From NCBI GenBank assembly GCA_022843225.1, contig JALHOC010000008.1:1-64000 (forward strand): DNA of 64,000 nt, read 5' to 3'. The translations under genes were made by a program, and so were the position numbers. The stretch is from Hyphomonadaceae bacterium. GTDB lineage: Bacteria; Pseudomonadota; Alphaproteobacteria; Caulobacterales; Aquidulcibacteraceae. Below are positions 8,244 to 17,248 of the stretch, one piece after another. The first letter of the stretch is position 1; each line of letters opens with the position of its first letter. The notes beneath the pieces were generated by a model that saw only the letters and a list, made by a program, of their open reading frames with translations, was not told the DNA's origin and did not search any database.

Positions 8244-9737
8244 ATGAACACCATCCAAAATGCGGCTTGGGCGCGGACCGAAGCCGAGGCCGCGCGGCTG
8301 AAGCGGGCAACGCTGCTTGATCTGTTCGCGGCGGAGCCCGCGCGGGCGGCGCACTTGACGGTCTCGGCGCCACATCTCGTCACCGACTTCTCGAAGCAAC
8401 GCGTCGATTCCGGCGCCATGGGCGCGCTGGCGAACCTCGCCGAAGCCATGGATTTCGCGGGCTGGCGCGCCAAATTATTTGCCGGCAAGATTATCAACAC
8501 CACAGAAGGCCGCGCGGCCATGCACTGGGCGCTGCGCGCGCCGGACGCCCCAGCAAACGTGCGCGAGACCCAGGCAAGGCGCGCCGCCTTCGCGCGTCAC
8601 ATCCGCCCCGAGATCGACGCCATCGTGCACCTCGGCATTGGCGGCTCTGATCTGGGCCCGCGCTTGGTTCTCGATGCGCTCAAGCCGCATCGCGTCGCGG
8701 GACTCGATGTGCGCTTCGCGGCCAATGTTGACGGCGCCGATGTGGTCGATGCCATCGAGGGGCTCGATCCTGCGCGCACGCTTCTCGTCGTCGTCTCGAA
8801 GACTTTCACGACGCAGGAAACGCTCGCCAACGCCGCATTCATCCGCGCCTGGGGACCGAAGCACTTAGCCGCAGCAACCGCCGCGCCAGATGTCGCGGTG
8901 CGGTGGGGCGTTCCCCAAGCCAACGTGTTTGAGTTCTGGGATTGGGTGGGTGGGCGCTATTCACTCTGGTCGAGCGTCAGCCTCGCGTGCGTGATCGCGC
9001 TGCAAGACGGCGTGTTCGATGCGCTGCTTGACGGCGCCGCCGAGATGGACGCGCACTTCCGCGATGAACCCTTCGCGCGCAACCTTCCCGCTCTGTCAGC
9101 GGCGCTGCAAATGTGGAACCGCGAAGCGCTTGGCCATGGCTCGTATGCGATCATCCCCTATTCCGAGCGTTTGCGCCTGCTGCCGCTCTATCTGCAGCAG
9201 CTTGAGATGGAATCGAACGGCAAACGCGTGGCGCGCGATGGCAGCGTGCTCGAGCGATCGGCATGCGGCGTGACCTGGGGCGCGGCGGGCACGAACGCGC
9301 AGCACTCGTTCTTCCAATTGCTGCATCAGGGCGTCGACGAAATTCCGGTGGAGATCATCGTCAATGCCGGCGTGCACGAGGGCCCGACTTCGCACCGCGC
9401 CAAGGTCTTCGCCAACGCCTTGGCGCAAGCGCGCGCACTTATGGTTGGCCGGCGATCCAGCGAACCGCACCGCGACTTTCCAGGCAACCGGGCATCGACC
9501 CTGACCGCTCTCGACGCGCTGACGCCGCAAGCCTTGGGCGCGCTGCTGGCCTTCTACGAGCACCGCACCTTCGCCCAAGCCGTGCTCGCGGGCATCAATC
9601 CCTTCGATCAATTCGGCGTCGAACTCGGCAAGGAAATGGCGAAGGAGCTTCTGCCCGCGCTGGAAGGCGGCGCGCCGCCGGAGACCGCCGACCCCAGCAC
9701 CATAGCTTGGCTTGGGCGGCTCGCCCCACGGCTTTAG
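8244..9737 (+). CDS. pgi: Glucose-6-phosphate isomerase
   Basis: A 497-residue isomerase of glucose-6-P and fructose-6-P. It has both family signatures, GGRYSLWSSVSL and GINPFDQFGVELGK, as well as the IGIGGSDLGPR-type phosphate loop (HLGIGGSDLGPR). It is somewhat shorter than the E. coli enzyme (549), as is usual for alphaproteobacteria. It is divergent from galE. Together with the phosphohexomutase it connects glycolysis/Entner-Doudoroff intermediates to nucleotide sugars. Confidence 0.96.
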   Translation: MNTIQNAAWARTEAEAARLKRATLLDLFAAEPARAAHLTVSAPHLVTDFSKQRVDSGAMGALANLAEAMDFAGWRAKLFAGKIINTTEGRAAMHWALRAPDAPANVRETQARRAAFARHIRPEIDAIVHLGIGGSDLGPRLVLDALKPHRVAGLDVRFAANVDGADVVDAIEGLDPARTLLVVVSKTFTTQETLANAAFIRAWGPKHLAAATAAPDVAVRWGVPQANVFEFWDWVGGRYSLWSSVSLACVIALQDGVFDALLDGAAEMDAHFRDEPFARNLPALSAALQMWNREALGHGSYAIIPYSERLRLLPLYLQQLEMESNGKRVARDGSVLERSACGVTWGAAGTNAQHSFFQLLHQGVDEIPVEIIVNAGVHEGPTSHRAKVFANALAQARALMVGRRSSEPHRDFPGNRASTLTALDALTPQALGALLAFYEHRTFAQAVLAGINPFDQFGVELGKEMAKELLPALEGGAPPETADPSTIAWLGRLAPRL

Positions 9738-9802
9738 TCCGTTTGCACGCGGCTTGGGCTCGGCTAGGGTAGAGGCCGAGGGCGAATGTTTAGGGGGTAA
9801 AA

Positions 9803-10351
9803 ATGCGCGGCGCTTTAGCGGCCATCGCGCTGAGTGTGGCTATTCTTGGCGGTTCTTTCGCCGTTGAGCAGGCGCTCGCCCAGCAGGGCGGCCAGCAATC
9901 GAAGCAAAAGGCGCGGCCAGCCCCGCCGCCGCCGATGCGCTGCCCAGATTTGGCGATCGGCACCTACGCGTTCGTTTCCCAAATCCCCGGCGACGCACCG
10001 CTCGCGCCGAACGAAATCGCGATCCAATGGATCATCAGCAATGCTGGAACAGCGGCGTATGAATCTCGCAACCCAGCTGCGCTATCGCTGCGCCTGGACT
10101 TTATGACGGCCGCCGGCGCGCAACCAATCACATCCATGGCGGCGCCTTCGCCCGCGCCCACCGGCGGAGTCATGCTGGCGCAGCATCAGAGTTGGCACGG
10201 CTATTTGCGCGCCACGCTGCCGCCTGAGGCACAGCGCCGGCGCTTGCGTCTGCGTCTAAGCTATGCTGGCGAGGACCGCATTGCGCCGAACGATTGCAGC
10301 ACGACCAACAACGTCCTGATGCTGTCGCCCGTTCCGCCGCGCCCCAGCTGA
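9803..10351 (+). CDS. Hypothetical secreted protein
   Basis: A 182-residue protein with a clear signal peptide (about 1-26, ending near QALAQ), followed by a Gln/Pro-rich linker (PAPPPPMRCPD) and a likely beta-sandwich domain. The segment NEIAIQWIISNAG...AALSLRLDF resembles the CARDB-like immunoglobulin pattern seen in exported proteins, but this is weak. Two cysteines (about 45 and 166) could form a disulfide. The start has GGGGGTAAAA in front of it. It ends one base before the convergent PLP-enzyme gene. Confidence 0.7.
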   Translation: MRGALAAIALSVAILGGSFAVEQALAQQGGQQSKQKARPAPPPPMRCPDLAIGTYAFVSQIPGDAPLAPNEIAIQWIISNAGTAAYESRNPAALSLRLDFMTAAGAQPITSMAAPSPAPTGGVMLAQHQSWHGYLRATLPPEAQRRRLRLRLSYAGEDRIAPNDCSTTNNVLMLSPVPPRPS

Positions 10352-10352
10352 T

Positions 10353-11579
10353 TTATCGCGCGTAGCCAGGCGCGGGCATGGGCGCTGCGCCTACGCTATC
10401 TTTCATTGAGGCTTCAAGGTCGCGCAGATACTCCTCCGCAACCTCGGCATGCTTAGGCGACAACATGAGGTGCAGGCTCGGCGGCTCTACATTCGAGGCC
10501 GTCATCCAGCCGCGCTTATACATGCCGCGCAGAATGGCGAAGCAATCGGCTTCATCGTGCGTGAACGAAACAATGCCCAGTTGCGGCCGACCCAGCACCC
10601 GGAAGCCAAGCTTCGACACGCCCGCTTCGATTTTCTCGCGCGCCTGGACCACCAAAGCTTGTTTGGCGCGATAGCCTTCGACCCCCAAATAATTCAGCAC
10701 CGCCCAAGCCGCAGCGATCGCCCCGCCAGGGCGGGTGCCTGCCAGCGTCGGCGTTAGCATGCGCCCCATAGGCCAAGGTCCGGCGTCGAACACCATGTGG
10801 TCCTTCATGGCCTTATCGCGAAACAGAAGCGTCGAAGCGCCCTTGGAGCAATAGCCGTATTTGTGCAGGTCCGATGAGATTGAGCGCACGCCGGGCGCGC
10901 GGAAATCCCAAATCGGCAAAGCCGCGCCGTTCATCTCCACGAAAGGCGCGAGGAAGCCGCCGACACACGCATCGACATGCAGCCAAAGATCGTTCCGCAA
11001 CGCTGCGGCGCTCAAGGCCTCGATCGGATCAATCAACCCAAACGGAAAGCACGGCGCCGAGCCGACAAGCATAATCGTGTTGGCATCGCAGGCGGCCTCC
11101 ATGGCAGCAACGTCCGCGAGAAAATCCTTCGTCGGTACGCGGCGGACTTCGAGATCCATCATCATCGCGGCTTTGTGAAATGCGGGATGCGCTGTGTCTG
11201 GCGTAACGAGATTACCTTGCCCGCTCTGGCCATTGGCGCGGGCAAAGTCACGCGCCGTTTTCACCGCCATGACGATGGAATCGGTCCCGCCAGAGGTCAT
11301 GGCGCCCGTAGCGCCCTCCGGCGCATGCAAGAGCGCCAGCGCGTTCGCGACCACTTCCCGCTCCATGCGCGCCAGCGAAGGAAACGCCATAGGCCCCAGG
11401 CCGTTCTCCTCCGAGAACATGGCATAGGCGGCCTTCTTCACGCGCTCCACATCCTCGCCGGCATTGAACACGTACATGCCGGTTCGGCCGTCGCGCCACT
11501 TCACGTCGCCTTGCGCCATGTCGCGCATGCGCGCTTCGAGGTCTGGCCAGGATGAGCCAGTCTGGGTCAGTTGGGTCAT
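10353..11579 (-). CDS. PLP-dependent lyase, sphingosine-1-phosphate-lyase-like
   Basis: A 408-residue group II decarboxylase-fold enzyme. The PLP lysine is at about Lys240 in SSDLHKYGYCSKGAS, which matches the eukaryotic S1P lyase motif (DTHKYGYAPKG) more closely than glutamate decarboxylase. The segment TSGGTDSIVMAVKTARDFAR and HVDACVGGF are also typical. S1P lyase splits phosphorylated long-chain bases into an aldehyde and phosphoethanolamine; Caulobacterales make sphingolipids, so a role in long-chain-base turnover is reasonable but inferred. It lacks the N-terminal membrane anchor of eukaryotic forms. ubiK lies upstream on the same strand. Confidence 0.83.
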   Translation of the reverse strand: MTQLTQTGSSWPDLEARMRDMAQGDVKWRDGRTGMYVFNAGEDVERVKKAAYAMFSEENGLGPMAFPSLARMEREVVANALALLHAPEGATGAMTSGGTDSIVMAVKTARDFARANGQSGQGNLVTPDTAHPAFHKAAMMMDLEVRRVPTKDFLADVAAMEAACDANTIMLVGSAPCFPFGLIDPIEALSAAALRNDLWLHVDACVGGFLAPFVEMNGAALPIWDFRAPGVRSISSDLHKYGYCSKGASTLLFRDKAMKDHMVFDAGPWPMGRMLTPTLAGTRPGGAIAAAWAVLNYLGVEGYRAKQALVVQAREKIEAGVSKLGFRVLGRPQLGIVSFTHDEADCFAILRGMYKRGWMTASNVEPPSLHLMLSPKHAEVAEEYLRDLEASMKDSVGAAPMPAPGYAR

Positions 11580-11617
11580 AGCGATACTTTTGCGCCTCGC
11601 GGTCTGGGCGGCAAGCG

Positions 11618-11872
11618 CTAGCCGCGCGCGGCCAGCGCCGCCTCCAGAGCCTCGACCCGGACGCGCAGCGCGTCTGCCTCGATGCGGGCGGCGGCGGCAA
11701 CCTCCTTTACGGCCTCGAACTCATCTCGGGACACCAGATCCATTTCCGCCACGAAGCGATCCGCCTGGGCCCGCATGAAGCCCTTGGCCTCCTCGCTCGC
11801 GCCTTGGGCCATGCCCATGGCCCCCGTCATCAGCTTCGCCAGATCATCGAACACCGAGCTTTGCGTTTGCAT
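11618..11872 (-). CDS. ubiK: UbiK-type accessory factor (BMFP domain)
   Basis: An 84-residue protein, largely alpha-helical. The N-terminal half (SSVFDDLAKLMTGAMGMAQG) is amphipathic and the C-terminal half (FEAVKEVAAAARIEADALRVRVEALEAAL) is coiled coil, the layout of the UbiK/YqiC BMFP family. UbiK assists aerobic ubiquinone synthesis at the membrane. It is divergent from lgt with 80 bases between starts, an arrangement known in several alphaproteobacteria. Confidence 0.85.
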   Translation of the reverse strand: MQTQSSVFDDLAKLMTGAMGMAQGASEEAKGFMRAQADRFVAEMDLVSRDEFEAVKEVAAAARIEADALRVRVEALEAALAARG

Positions 11873-11952
11873 GTGGACCGAACCTCCGTTGGTACCTTAA
11901 AAGCCCGCTCTCGGGCCCGCGCAATGCGGCCTAACGCCAAGGGTGTGCGCCG

Positions 11953-12993
11953 GTGATTTTCGAAGCGATTCAATTCCCTCAACTCGATCCGGCCGCCTTG
12001 ACCATACCGGCGATCGCGGGCGTAGGGCCGTTTCACCTGCGTTGGTATGCGCTCGCCTATATCGCGGGGCTGGTGCTGGGCTGGCGCTGGATGGTGTGGC
12101 TGATCCGGCGCGACCGGCTCTGGACGCCAGCGCGGCCAGCGATGAGCGTGCCGCAGGCAGATGACTTTCTGTTCTGGGCGACGCTCGGCGTAATTCTGGG
12201 CGGTCGGCTTGGCTATGTGCTGTTCTACAAACCCGACATGATCTGGCGGAACCCGCTCGAAGTGTTCCAGATCTGGCAAGGCGGGATGAGCTTCCATGGC
12301 GGCTTGATTGGCGTCGCCATCGCCGCGATCTGGTTCGCGCGACAGAAGCACGTCAACGAAGAACAATATTCCAAGCTCGCGGCCAAGCATGCTGTCGCGC
12401 AAGCGCCACAAGGCAAAGCCGGCGACTACACACGTCTCGGCGACAAATGGATTCTAAAGACCGAGGCCGAAGCCGCGCGCGAAAAATCGAAAACCGACAC
12501 AGTCGACTTACTGCGTTTGGGCGATCTCGCCGCCGCTGCAGCTCCCTTGGGCTTGTTCTTTGGCCGCATCGCCAATTTCATCAATGGCGAATTGTGGGGC
12601 CGCACGACCACGGCGCCCTGGGGCGTTGTGTTCCCCGAGGGCGGCTACAATTGGGCCACGCGCGAATGGCAATTCCTCGGTTTCGAGCAGGCTCGCCACC
12701 CCACACAATTGTACGAAGCCGCGCTTGAAGGCGTTGCGCTGTTCGTGATCATCAATGTCATGACGCTGCGCTTCGACTCCCTGCGTCGACCTGGGCTGAA
12801 TGTCGGCGTATTTCTCGTGGCTTATGGGTTCTTCCGTTTCCTGATCGAATTCGTGCGCGAACCCGATGCACACATGCCGGAGGCGCTACGCGGCTCGCTG
12901 ACCATGGGGATGCTGCTGTCGGTTCCGATGGTTTTGATCGGCGCGTGGCTGATCCGAAGGGCGTTCGCCTCTCCAAAACTGGCGGCGGCGTGA
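11953..12993 (+). CDS. lgt: Prolipoprotein diacylglyceryl transferase with cytoplasmic insertion
   Basis: An inner-membrane enzyme that transfers diacylglycerol to the lipobox cysteine. It starts with GTG at 11953. The signature GRIANFINGELWGR, the HGG motif (GMSFHGGLIG) and GGRLGYVLFY are present, with about seven membrane segments. At 346 residues it is about 50 longer than usual: residues about 133-184 are a charged insertion (QKHVNEEQYSKL..., KTEAEAAREKSKTD) before the conserved LLRLGDLAAAAAPLG. It overlaps the methyltransferase start by GTGA. Several lipoproteins in this window would be its substrates. Confidence 0.95.
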   Translation: MIFEAIQFPQLDPAALTIPAIAGVGPFHLRWYALAYIAGLVLGWRWMVWLIRRDRLWTPARPAMSVPQADDFLFWATLGVILGGRLGYVLFYKPDMIWRNPLEVFQIWQGGMSFHGGLIGVAIAAIWFARQKHVNEEQYSKLAAKHAVAQAPQGKAGDYTRLGDKWILKTEAEAAREKSKTDTVDLLRLGDLAAAAAPLGLFFGRIANFINGELWGRTTTAPWGVVFPEGGYNWATREWQFLGFEQARHPTQLYEAALEGVALFVIINVMTLRFDSLRRPGLNVGVFLVAYGFFRFLIEFVREPDAHMPEALRGSLTMGMLLSVPMVLIGAWLIRRAFASPKLAAA

Positions 12994-14039
12994 ACGAACT
13001 CAAAAAAAAACTGGTCGAGCGCATCCGCGAAACCGGGCCGATGACGGTCGCGGATTTCATGGCGTCGTGCCTCTACGATCCCGACGACGGTTATTACGCG
13101 ACCAGGCCCTCCATCGGCGGCAAAGGCGCGGATTTTGTCACCGCGCCTGAAGTGAGCCAGATGTTTGGCGAGCTGATCGGGCTTTGGTGCGCGCATGAGT
13201 GGGACGCGTTGGGTAAGCCGGCGCTCAACTTCATCGAGCTTGGCCCCGGGCGCGGCGTGCTGATGCAAGACGCCTGGCGCGCAACGCAACGCATTGAGGG
13301 CTTTCACGACGCCGCTAACATCGTGTTTATCGAAACCAGCGCGCCGTTGCGCGAAGAACAAGGCGAGCGCGTACCACTCGCGGAATGGGGCGAGCGGCTG
13401 GAAGACGCGCCGCCCGGCCCCAGCCTGATTATCGCCAATGAATTTCTCGATTGCCTTCCGATCCGCCAATTCATGCGCGGCGATACAGGCTGGCACGAAA
13501 AGCTCATCGGTCTCGATGATGCCGACCAGCTTGTCTTCGGCCTCAGCGCCGCGCTGCCCGCCGCCGATGATGATGTCCGCGAAGGCGCGGTGCGCGAAAT
13601 CGCGCCGGGCTTGGATGCGCTGATCTATGAGATCGAACAGCGCCTGCACGCAGCGCCCGGGCGTGCGCTGTTTATCGACTATGGCTACATAGCGCCGGAA
13701 GGCGCCGACACGCTGCAAGCGCTTAAGAGGCACACGAAAGTCGATCCGCTTGAAGCGCCCGGTGAAGCCGACCTCACCGCGCATGTGGACTTCGCGCGCG
13801 TCGCGCATCTGGCGCGCGAAGCCGGATTGCAAGTACACGGACCAATGACTCAAGGCGTGTTCCTGAAAGCGCTCGGCATTGACCTGCGCGTGGAGATGCT
13901 GACGAAGGCCAACCCATCGCTTGGTCCTCGCGTCGCGCGTGAAGCGCAACGTCTGACGCATGAAGATGAGATGGGCGCCCTGTTCAAGGTGATTTGTCTG
14001 TCGAGCCCCGACCTGCCCGCACCGGCCGGTTTCTTTTGA
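12990..14039 (+). CDS. Class I SAM methyltransferase, MidA/NDUFAF7 family
   Basis: The start is set at the GTG at 12990, which overlaps the lgt stop (GTGA), giving 349 residues; the track's ATG at 12945 lies inside lgt. Family features are the N-terminal ETGPMTVADFMASCLYDP, the SAM loop FIELGPGRGVLMQD and IIANEFLDCLPIRQF. Mitochondrial NDUFAF7 methylates an arginine of complex I NDUFS2; a similar role on NuoCD is inferred. Codons 5-7 are a run of nine A (LKKKL), a possible slippage site. Coupling with lgt is common in alphaproteobacteria. Confidence 0.9.
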   Translation: MNELKKKLVERIRETGPMTVADFMASCLYDPDDGYYATRPSIGGKGADFVTAPEVSQMFGELIGLWCAHEWDALGKPALNFIELGPGRGVLMQDAWRATQRIEGFHDAANIVFIETSAPLREEQGERVPLAEWGERLEDAPPGPSLIIANEFLDCLPIRQFMRGDTGWHEKLIGLDDADQLVFGLSAALPAADDDVREGAVREIAPGLDALIYEIEQRLHAAPGRALFIDYGYIAPEGADTLQALKRHTKVDPLEAPGEADLTAHVDFARVAHLAREAGLQVHGPMTQGVFLKALGIDLRVEMLTKANPSLGPRVAREAQRLTHEDEMGALFKVICLSSPDLPAPAGFF

Positions 14040-14049
14040 AAGTCGCGGC

Positions 14050-14811
14050 TTGAATCCTGATGCGCCTCCGCGCTGGACATCGACCGCGCTCGGCGACGTG
14101 CGCCATGGCTTTTTTGGCCGCGAGGGCGGTGTTTCGACGGGCATCTACGCTAGCTTGAACGCCGGCACAGGATCAAAGGACGATGCTGACGCTGTCGGGG
14201 AGAACCGCCGCCGCATCGCTGCTGCCCTTGATCTTCCTCCAACACATCTTCTCGGCGTGCATCAAGTGCACTCGCCGAAAGCTGTCTTCATAGACGCGCC
14301 GTGGGCGGGCGAGCGCCTAGAAGCGGACGCGCTAGTGACCACAACGCCTGGCTTGGCGATTTCCATTCTCACCGCCGATTGCGCGCCTGTGCTGCTTGCG
14401 GATGCTCGTGCAGGCGTGATTGGCGCGGCGCATGCGGGATGGAAAGGCGCCTTGGGCGGCGTGCTCGAAGCGACTATAGAACTCATGCGGTCGCATGGCG
14501 CGGAGAGCATCACTGCGGTGATCGGCCCCTGCATCCACCAGACCTCCTACGAAGTCGGGCCAGAATTCGAGGCGCGATTCGTAGAGGTCGAGCCGTTTTA
14601 TCGCCACTACTTCAGCGCGGGCGATGGCGATCGGCGCATGTTTGATCTGCCCGGGTTTTGCGTTGATCGGCTTGAGGCCTGCGGCGTCTCTACCACTGAC
14701 GTCTTGCAATGGGATACATATGCACACCCATCACGCCTTCATTCACATCGCCGCTCGGTGCATGAGAAGCTCGGCGATTATGGCCGCAATTGCTCCGTTA
14801 TCACGCTTTAA
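14050..14811 (+). CDS. pgeF: Peptidoglycan editing factor PgeF (YfiH/laccase-domain)
   Basis: A 253-residue protein of the DUF152 family starting with TTG ten bases after the methyltransferase stop. The zinc triad is visible: His in LLGVHQVHS, Cys in ILTADCAPVLL and His in AAHAGWKGALGG. The C-terminal SRLHSHRRSV motif is also typical. PgeF removes wrongly incorporated L-Ser from UDP-MurNAc precursors; purine-nucleoside activity is reported for relatives. Its position next to the VanX-like dipeptidase and lgt fits an envelope operon. Confidence 0.9.
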   Translation: MNPDAPPRWTSTALGDVRHGFFGREGGVSTGIYASLNAGTGSKDDADAVGENRRRIAAALDLPPTHLLGVHQVHSPKAVFIDAPWAGERLEADALVTTTPGLAISILTADCAPVLLADARAGVIGAAHAGWKGALGGVLEATIELMRSHGAESITAVIGPCIHQTSYEVGPEFEARFVEVEPFYRHYFSAGDGDRRMFDLPGFCVDRLEACGVSTTDVLQWDTYAHPSRLHSHRRSVHEKLGDYGRNCSVITL

Positions 14812-14820
14812 GGCGGCGCC

Positions 14821-15600
14821 ATGACCGCGTTCGGCGATCTCCAGCAGTTGCGTGACAGTCCCATTCCAATTGAGGCAGTGGAACTCGGCGCCGCGCGCGG
14901 GTATCGCAGTCTGCCGATCGACGTTTCCCGCGAAGCGCATACAGAGCCGCTGGTTGACGTGCGCCAGTTCGGCCTCGCGGGCGAAAACTTCTACGCCTCG
15001 TCGCGCAATCCGCCGTATTATCACGCCATTCCTGGCGCCATTGATCGGCTGCTCTTGCGCGAAGGCGTGGCTAAGCGCTTGCAAGCAATCAATGCGCGTT
15101 TGGCGCCGGCGGATTTGGAGCTCTGGCTATTTGACGCTTGGCGCCCGCAGGCCGTGCAAATCTATTTTCACGATCACTGGTTCCCCGCCGACCTCAAGCG
15201 GCGCAACCCAGCGCTGACTGGGCAAGACCTGCTGGCGGAGGTCGAGCGTTATTGGGCCGCGCCCAGCACGGGCGACGATGCGCCCTCGCCTCATTCGACC
15301 GGCGGCGCCGTGGACCTCACCATCCGCTGGCGCGGCGGCGGCCATCTTTGGATGGGCTCTCTGTTCGACGACGCCTCCGAGATCGCGCATACGGCGCACT
15401 TGGAGTCGGCGAGCGACGTTTTCAGCTTCAGCGCCGATGAGGCGCGCGCCAATCGCCGGCTGCTCTACTGGCTGATGACGGAAGCGGGATTCGCCGCCAA
15501 CCCCTCCGAATGGTGGCACTTTTCCTATGGCGACCAGATGTGGGCCAAGCTGATCGGTGCGCCAGCGGCGCTCTATGGCGGGGTCCAGGCCTCGCCGTAA
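14821..15600 (+). CDS. M15 family D-Ala-D-Ala dipeptidase (VanX/DdpX-like)
   Basis: A 259-residue zinc peptidase. The M15D signature SPHSTGGAVDLTI gives metal ligands His158 and Asp165, and EWWHFSYG gives the catalytic Glu230 and the third ligand His233. The DAWRPQAVQ segment holds the conserved Arg. No signal peptide is seen, so it is cytoplasmic like VanX and DdpX, which suggests recycling of D-Ala-D-Ala; no van regulatory genes are nearby, so vancomycin resistance is not implied. It begins nine bases after pgeF. Confidence 0.88.
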   Translation: MTAFGDLQQLRDSPIPIEAVELGAARGYRSLPIDVSREAHTEPLVDVRQFGLAGENFYASSRNPPYYHAIPGAIDRLLLREGVAKRLQAINARLAPADLELWLFDAWRPQAVQIYFHDHWFPADLKRRNPALTGQDLLAEVERYWAAPSTGDDAPSPHSTGGAVDLTIRWRGGGHLWMGSLFDDASEIAHTAHLESASDVFSFSADEARANRRLLYWLMTEAGFAANPSEWWHFSYGDQMWAKLIGAPAALYGGVQASP

Positions 15601-15604
15601 CCGT

Positions 15605-15629
15605 GTCGCGGACGCAACGTCCGCGCGAC
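15605..15629. other. Hairpin between the dipeptidase gene and prs
   Basis: CGGACG (15609-15614) and CGTCCG (15618-15623) pair across a CAA loop, extended outward by GTCG/CGAC with a bulge. There is no T-tract. It lies 90 bases upstream of the prs start, so it could be a leader structure for prs or a weak 3' end for the dipeptidase transcript. Confidence 0.45.
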
Positions 15630-15718
15630 GTGTCACGTAATTGCAGCAAATCATTTCGCGCGACCCGACTCAGCGTCTACAGACGGGCCAACCAGGAACG
15701 CGTGGGGCCCGCTGTCCG

Positions 15719-16654
15719 ATGAAACTCTTGTCCGGAAACTCGAACGCCACACTGGCAAAGGCGATCGCCGATCACCTGGACACGCCTTTGGCGCGCTCGG
15801 AATTCAAGCGTTTCAAGGATAATGAGATTTTCGTCGAAATCCAGGAAAACGTCCGCGGCGAGGACGTGTTCCTGATCCAATCGACCTCCTTCCCCGCCAA
15901 TGACAATCTAATGGAATTGCTGATCGGGATCGACGCGCTGCGGCGCGCGTCGGCGCGGCGCATCACGGCGGTCATCCCGTATTACGGCTACGGACGACAG
16001 GATCGCAAAGTCGGTGGGCGCACGCCAATCTCGGCCAAGCTTGTCGCTAACCTCGTGGTTACCGCCGGCGCTGATCGTGTGCTGACGCTGGAGCTGCACG
16101 CGGGCCAGATCCAAGGCTTCTTCGACATCCCGACCGACAACCTCTTCTCCACGCCCGTGCTGGAACGCGACATCCGCGAGAAGCACAAGGACGTGTCCAA
16201 GCTCATGATCATTTCACCCGATGTCGGCGGCGTGGTGCGTGCGCGCGCGCTCGCCAATCGCCTGGGCGCCGATCTGGCCATCGTCGACAAGCGTCGCCCC
16301 AAGGCCGGCGAGAGCGAAGTGATGAACATTATCGGCGATGTCGAAGGTCGCGATTGCATCCTGATAGATGACATCGTCGATAGCGCCGGCACGCTCTGCA
16401 ATGCTGCCGAGGCGCTGCTCGGTGAGAAAGCCAAGTCGGTTTCGGCCTATGTGACCCATGGCGTTCTCTCCAACGGCGCGGTGGCGCGCGTGGAAGCCTC
16501 GAAGCTGAAGGAATTGGTCGTCACCAACTCGATCGACCCCGCACTGCGCAAGGGCGACAGCAAGAAAGTGCGCGTCATCTCGGTCGCTGCGCTCATGGGC
16601 GACGCGATCTGGCGGATTGCGAATGAACAGAGCGTCAGTTCGCTGTTCGAGTAG
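15719..16654 (+). CDS. prs: Ribose-phosphate pyrophosphokinase
   Basis: The enzyme makes PRPP from ribose-5-P and ATP. The start at 15719 gives 311 residues ([17 protein letters not shown]), the usual length; the track start at 15641 adds 26 residues not found in the family. The PRPP-binding loop [15 protein letters not shown], the ATP region [10 protein letters not shown] and the pyrophosphate loop are intact. No good Shine-Dalgarno is seen. It is the last plus-strand gene of this cluster. Confidence 0.96.
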   Translation: MKLLSGNSNATLAKAIADHLDTPLARSEFKRFKDNEIFVEIQENVRGEDVFLIQSTSFPANDNLMELLIGIDALRRASARRITAVIPYYGYGRQDRKVGGRTPISAKLVANLVVTAGADRVLTLELHAGQIQGFFDIPTDNLFSTPVLERDIREKHKDVSKLMIISPDVGGVVRARALANRLGADLAIVDKRRPKAGESEVMNIIGDVEGRDCILIDDIVDSAGTLCNAAEALLGEKAKSVSAYVTHGVLSNGAVARVEASKLKELVVTNSIDPALRKGDSKKVRVISVAALMGDAIWRIANEQSVSSLFE

Positions 16655-17083
16655 CTAGCCCTTGAACTGCGGCAGCACCGCCGCCAGGCGCGCGCCCATT
16701 TCCGCGCCCAGAGCCTGCAACCCGCTCATCGGTCGGATCATCACTTCAAAATCGACGATCATGCCGTCGGCGTCGAAGGCGATGAGGTCAACGCCCTTCA
16801 AGCTCTTGTCGCCAACACGCGCGCTGAACTCCAGCACCACGCTCATCCCATCGGCGGACGCCGCCTGGCGATGATAGGTAAAGTCTTCGAACACCTGCAT
16901 CACCGTGCCGAGCAGCAACAGCACCGCGTCCCGCGAGGGATACGGTTTGTGCGCCATGGGCGACCTGAACACGGCTTGTGGATGCACGATTGCGGCGAGA
17001 TCGCTCATATCCTTGCGCGCGACCATATCGTGCCAGCGCCGGAGCGACGCGGCGGCTTTTGGATCGAGGCCTTGCAGCGTCAT
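16655..17083 (-). CDS. NTF2-like/SnoaL-like fold protein
   Basis: A 142-residue single-domain protein with the NTF2/SnoaL-like alpha+beta cone pattern (RRWHDMVARKDMSDLAAIVHPQAVF, later VVLEFSARVGDKSLKGVDLIAFDADGMIVDFEVMIRP). AGGAG precedes the ATG. Family members are small-molecule isomerases, hydrolases or binding proteins; no catalytic assignment can be made. It is the gene after the ferritin-like protein on the minus strand (165 bases apart) and converges with prs with no gap. Confidence 0.83.
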   Translation of the reverse strand: MTLQGLDPKAAASLRRWHDMVARKDMSDLAAIVHPQAVFRSPMAHKPYPSRDAVLLLLGTVMQVFEDFTYHRQAASADGMSVVLEFSARVGDKSLKGVDLIAFDADGMIVDFEVMIRPMSGLQALGAEMGARLAAVLPQFKG

Positions 17084-17248
17084 GCCCGCTCCTGGGTCGC
17101 AGCGCTGGAGACGCCATCAAGACGCAGCTTTTTGAACATAGGCGCTCCTCTCGAGCGACGTTAGGTGAAATCCAGGCGGATCGCCAACGACAAAAGGGGC
17201 GGCAACGCAATGCGTCGCCGCCCACAAGGTGGGAGAGATCATGAATGC

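Noticed and set aside
8216-8521. The 102-codon N-terminal extension of galE
   Set aside because: It runs through the 5' part of pgi and lacks resemblance; GalE normally begins at MATILVTGGAGYVG.
12822-14144. A 440-residue minus-strand ORF
   Set aside because: It is a shadow of the lgt/methyltransferase genes and shows no family pattern.
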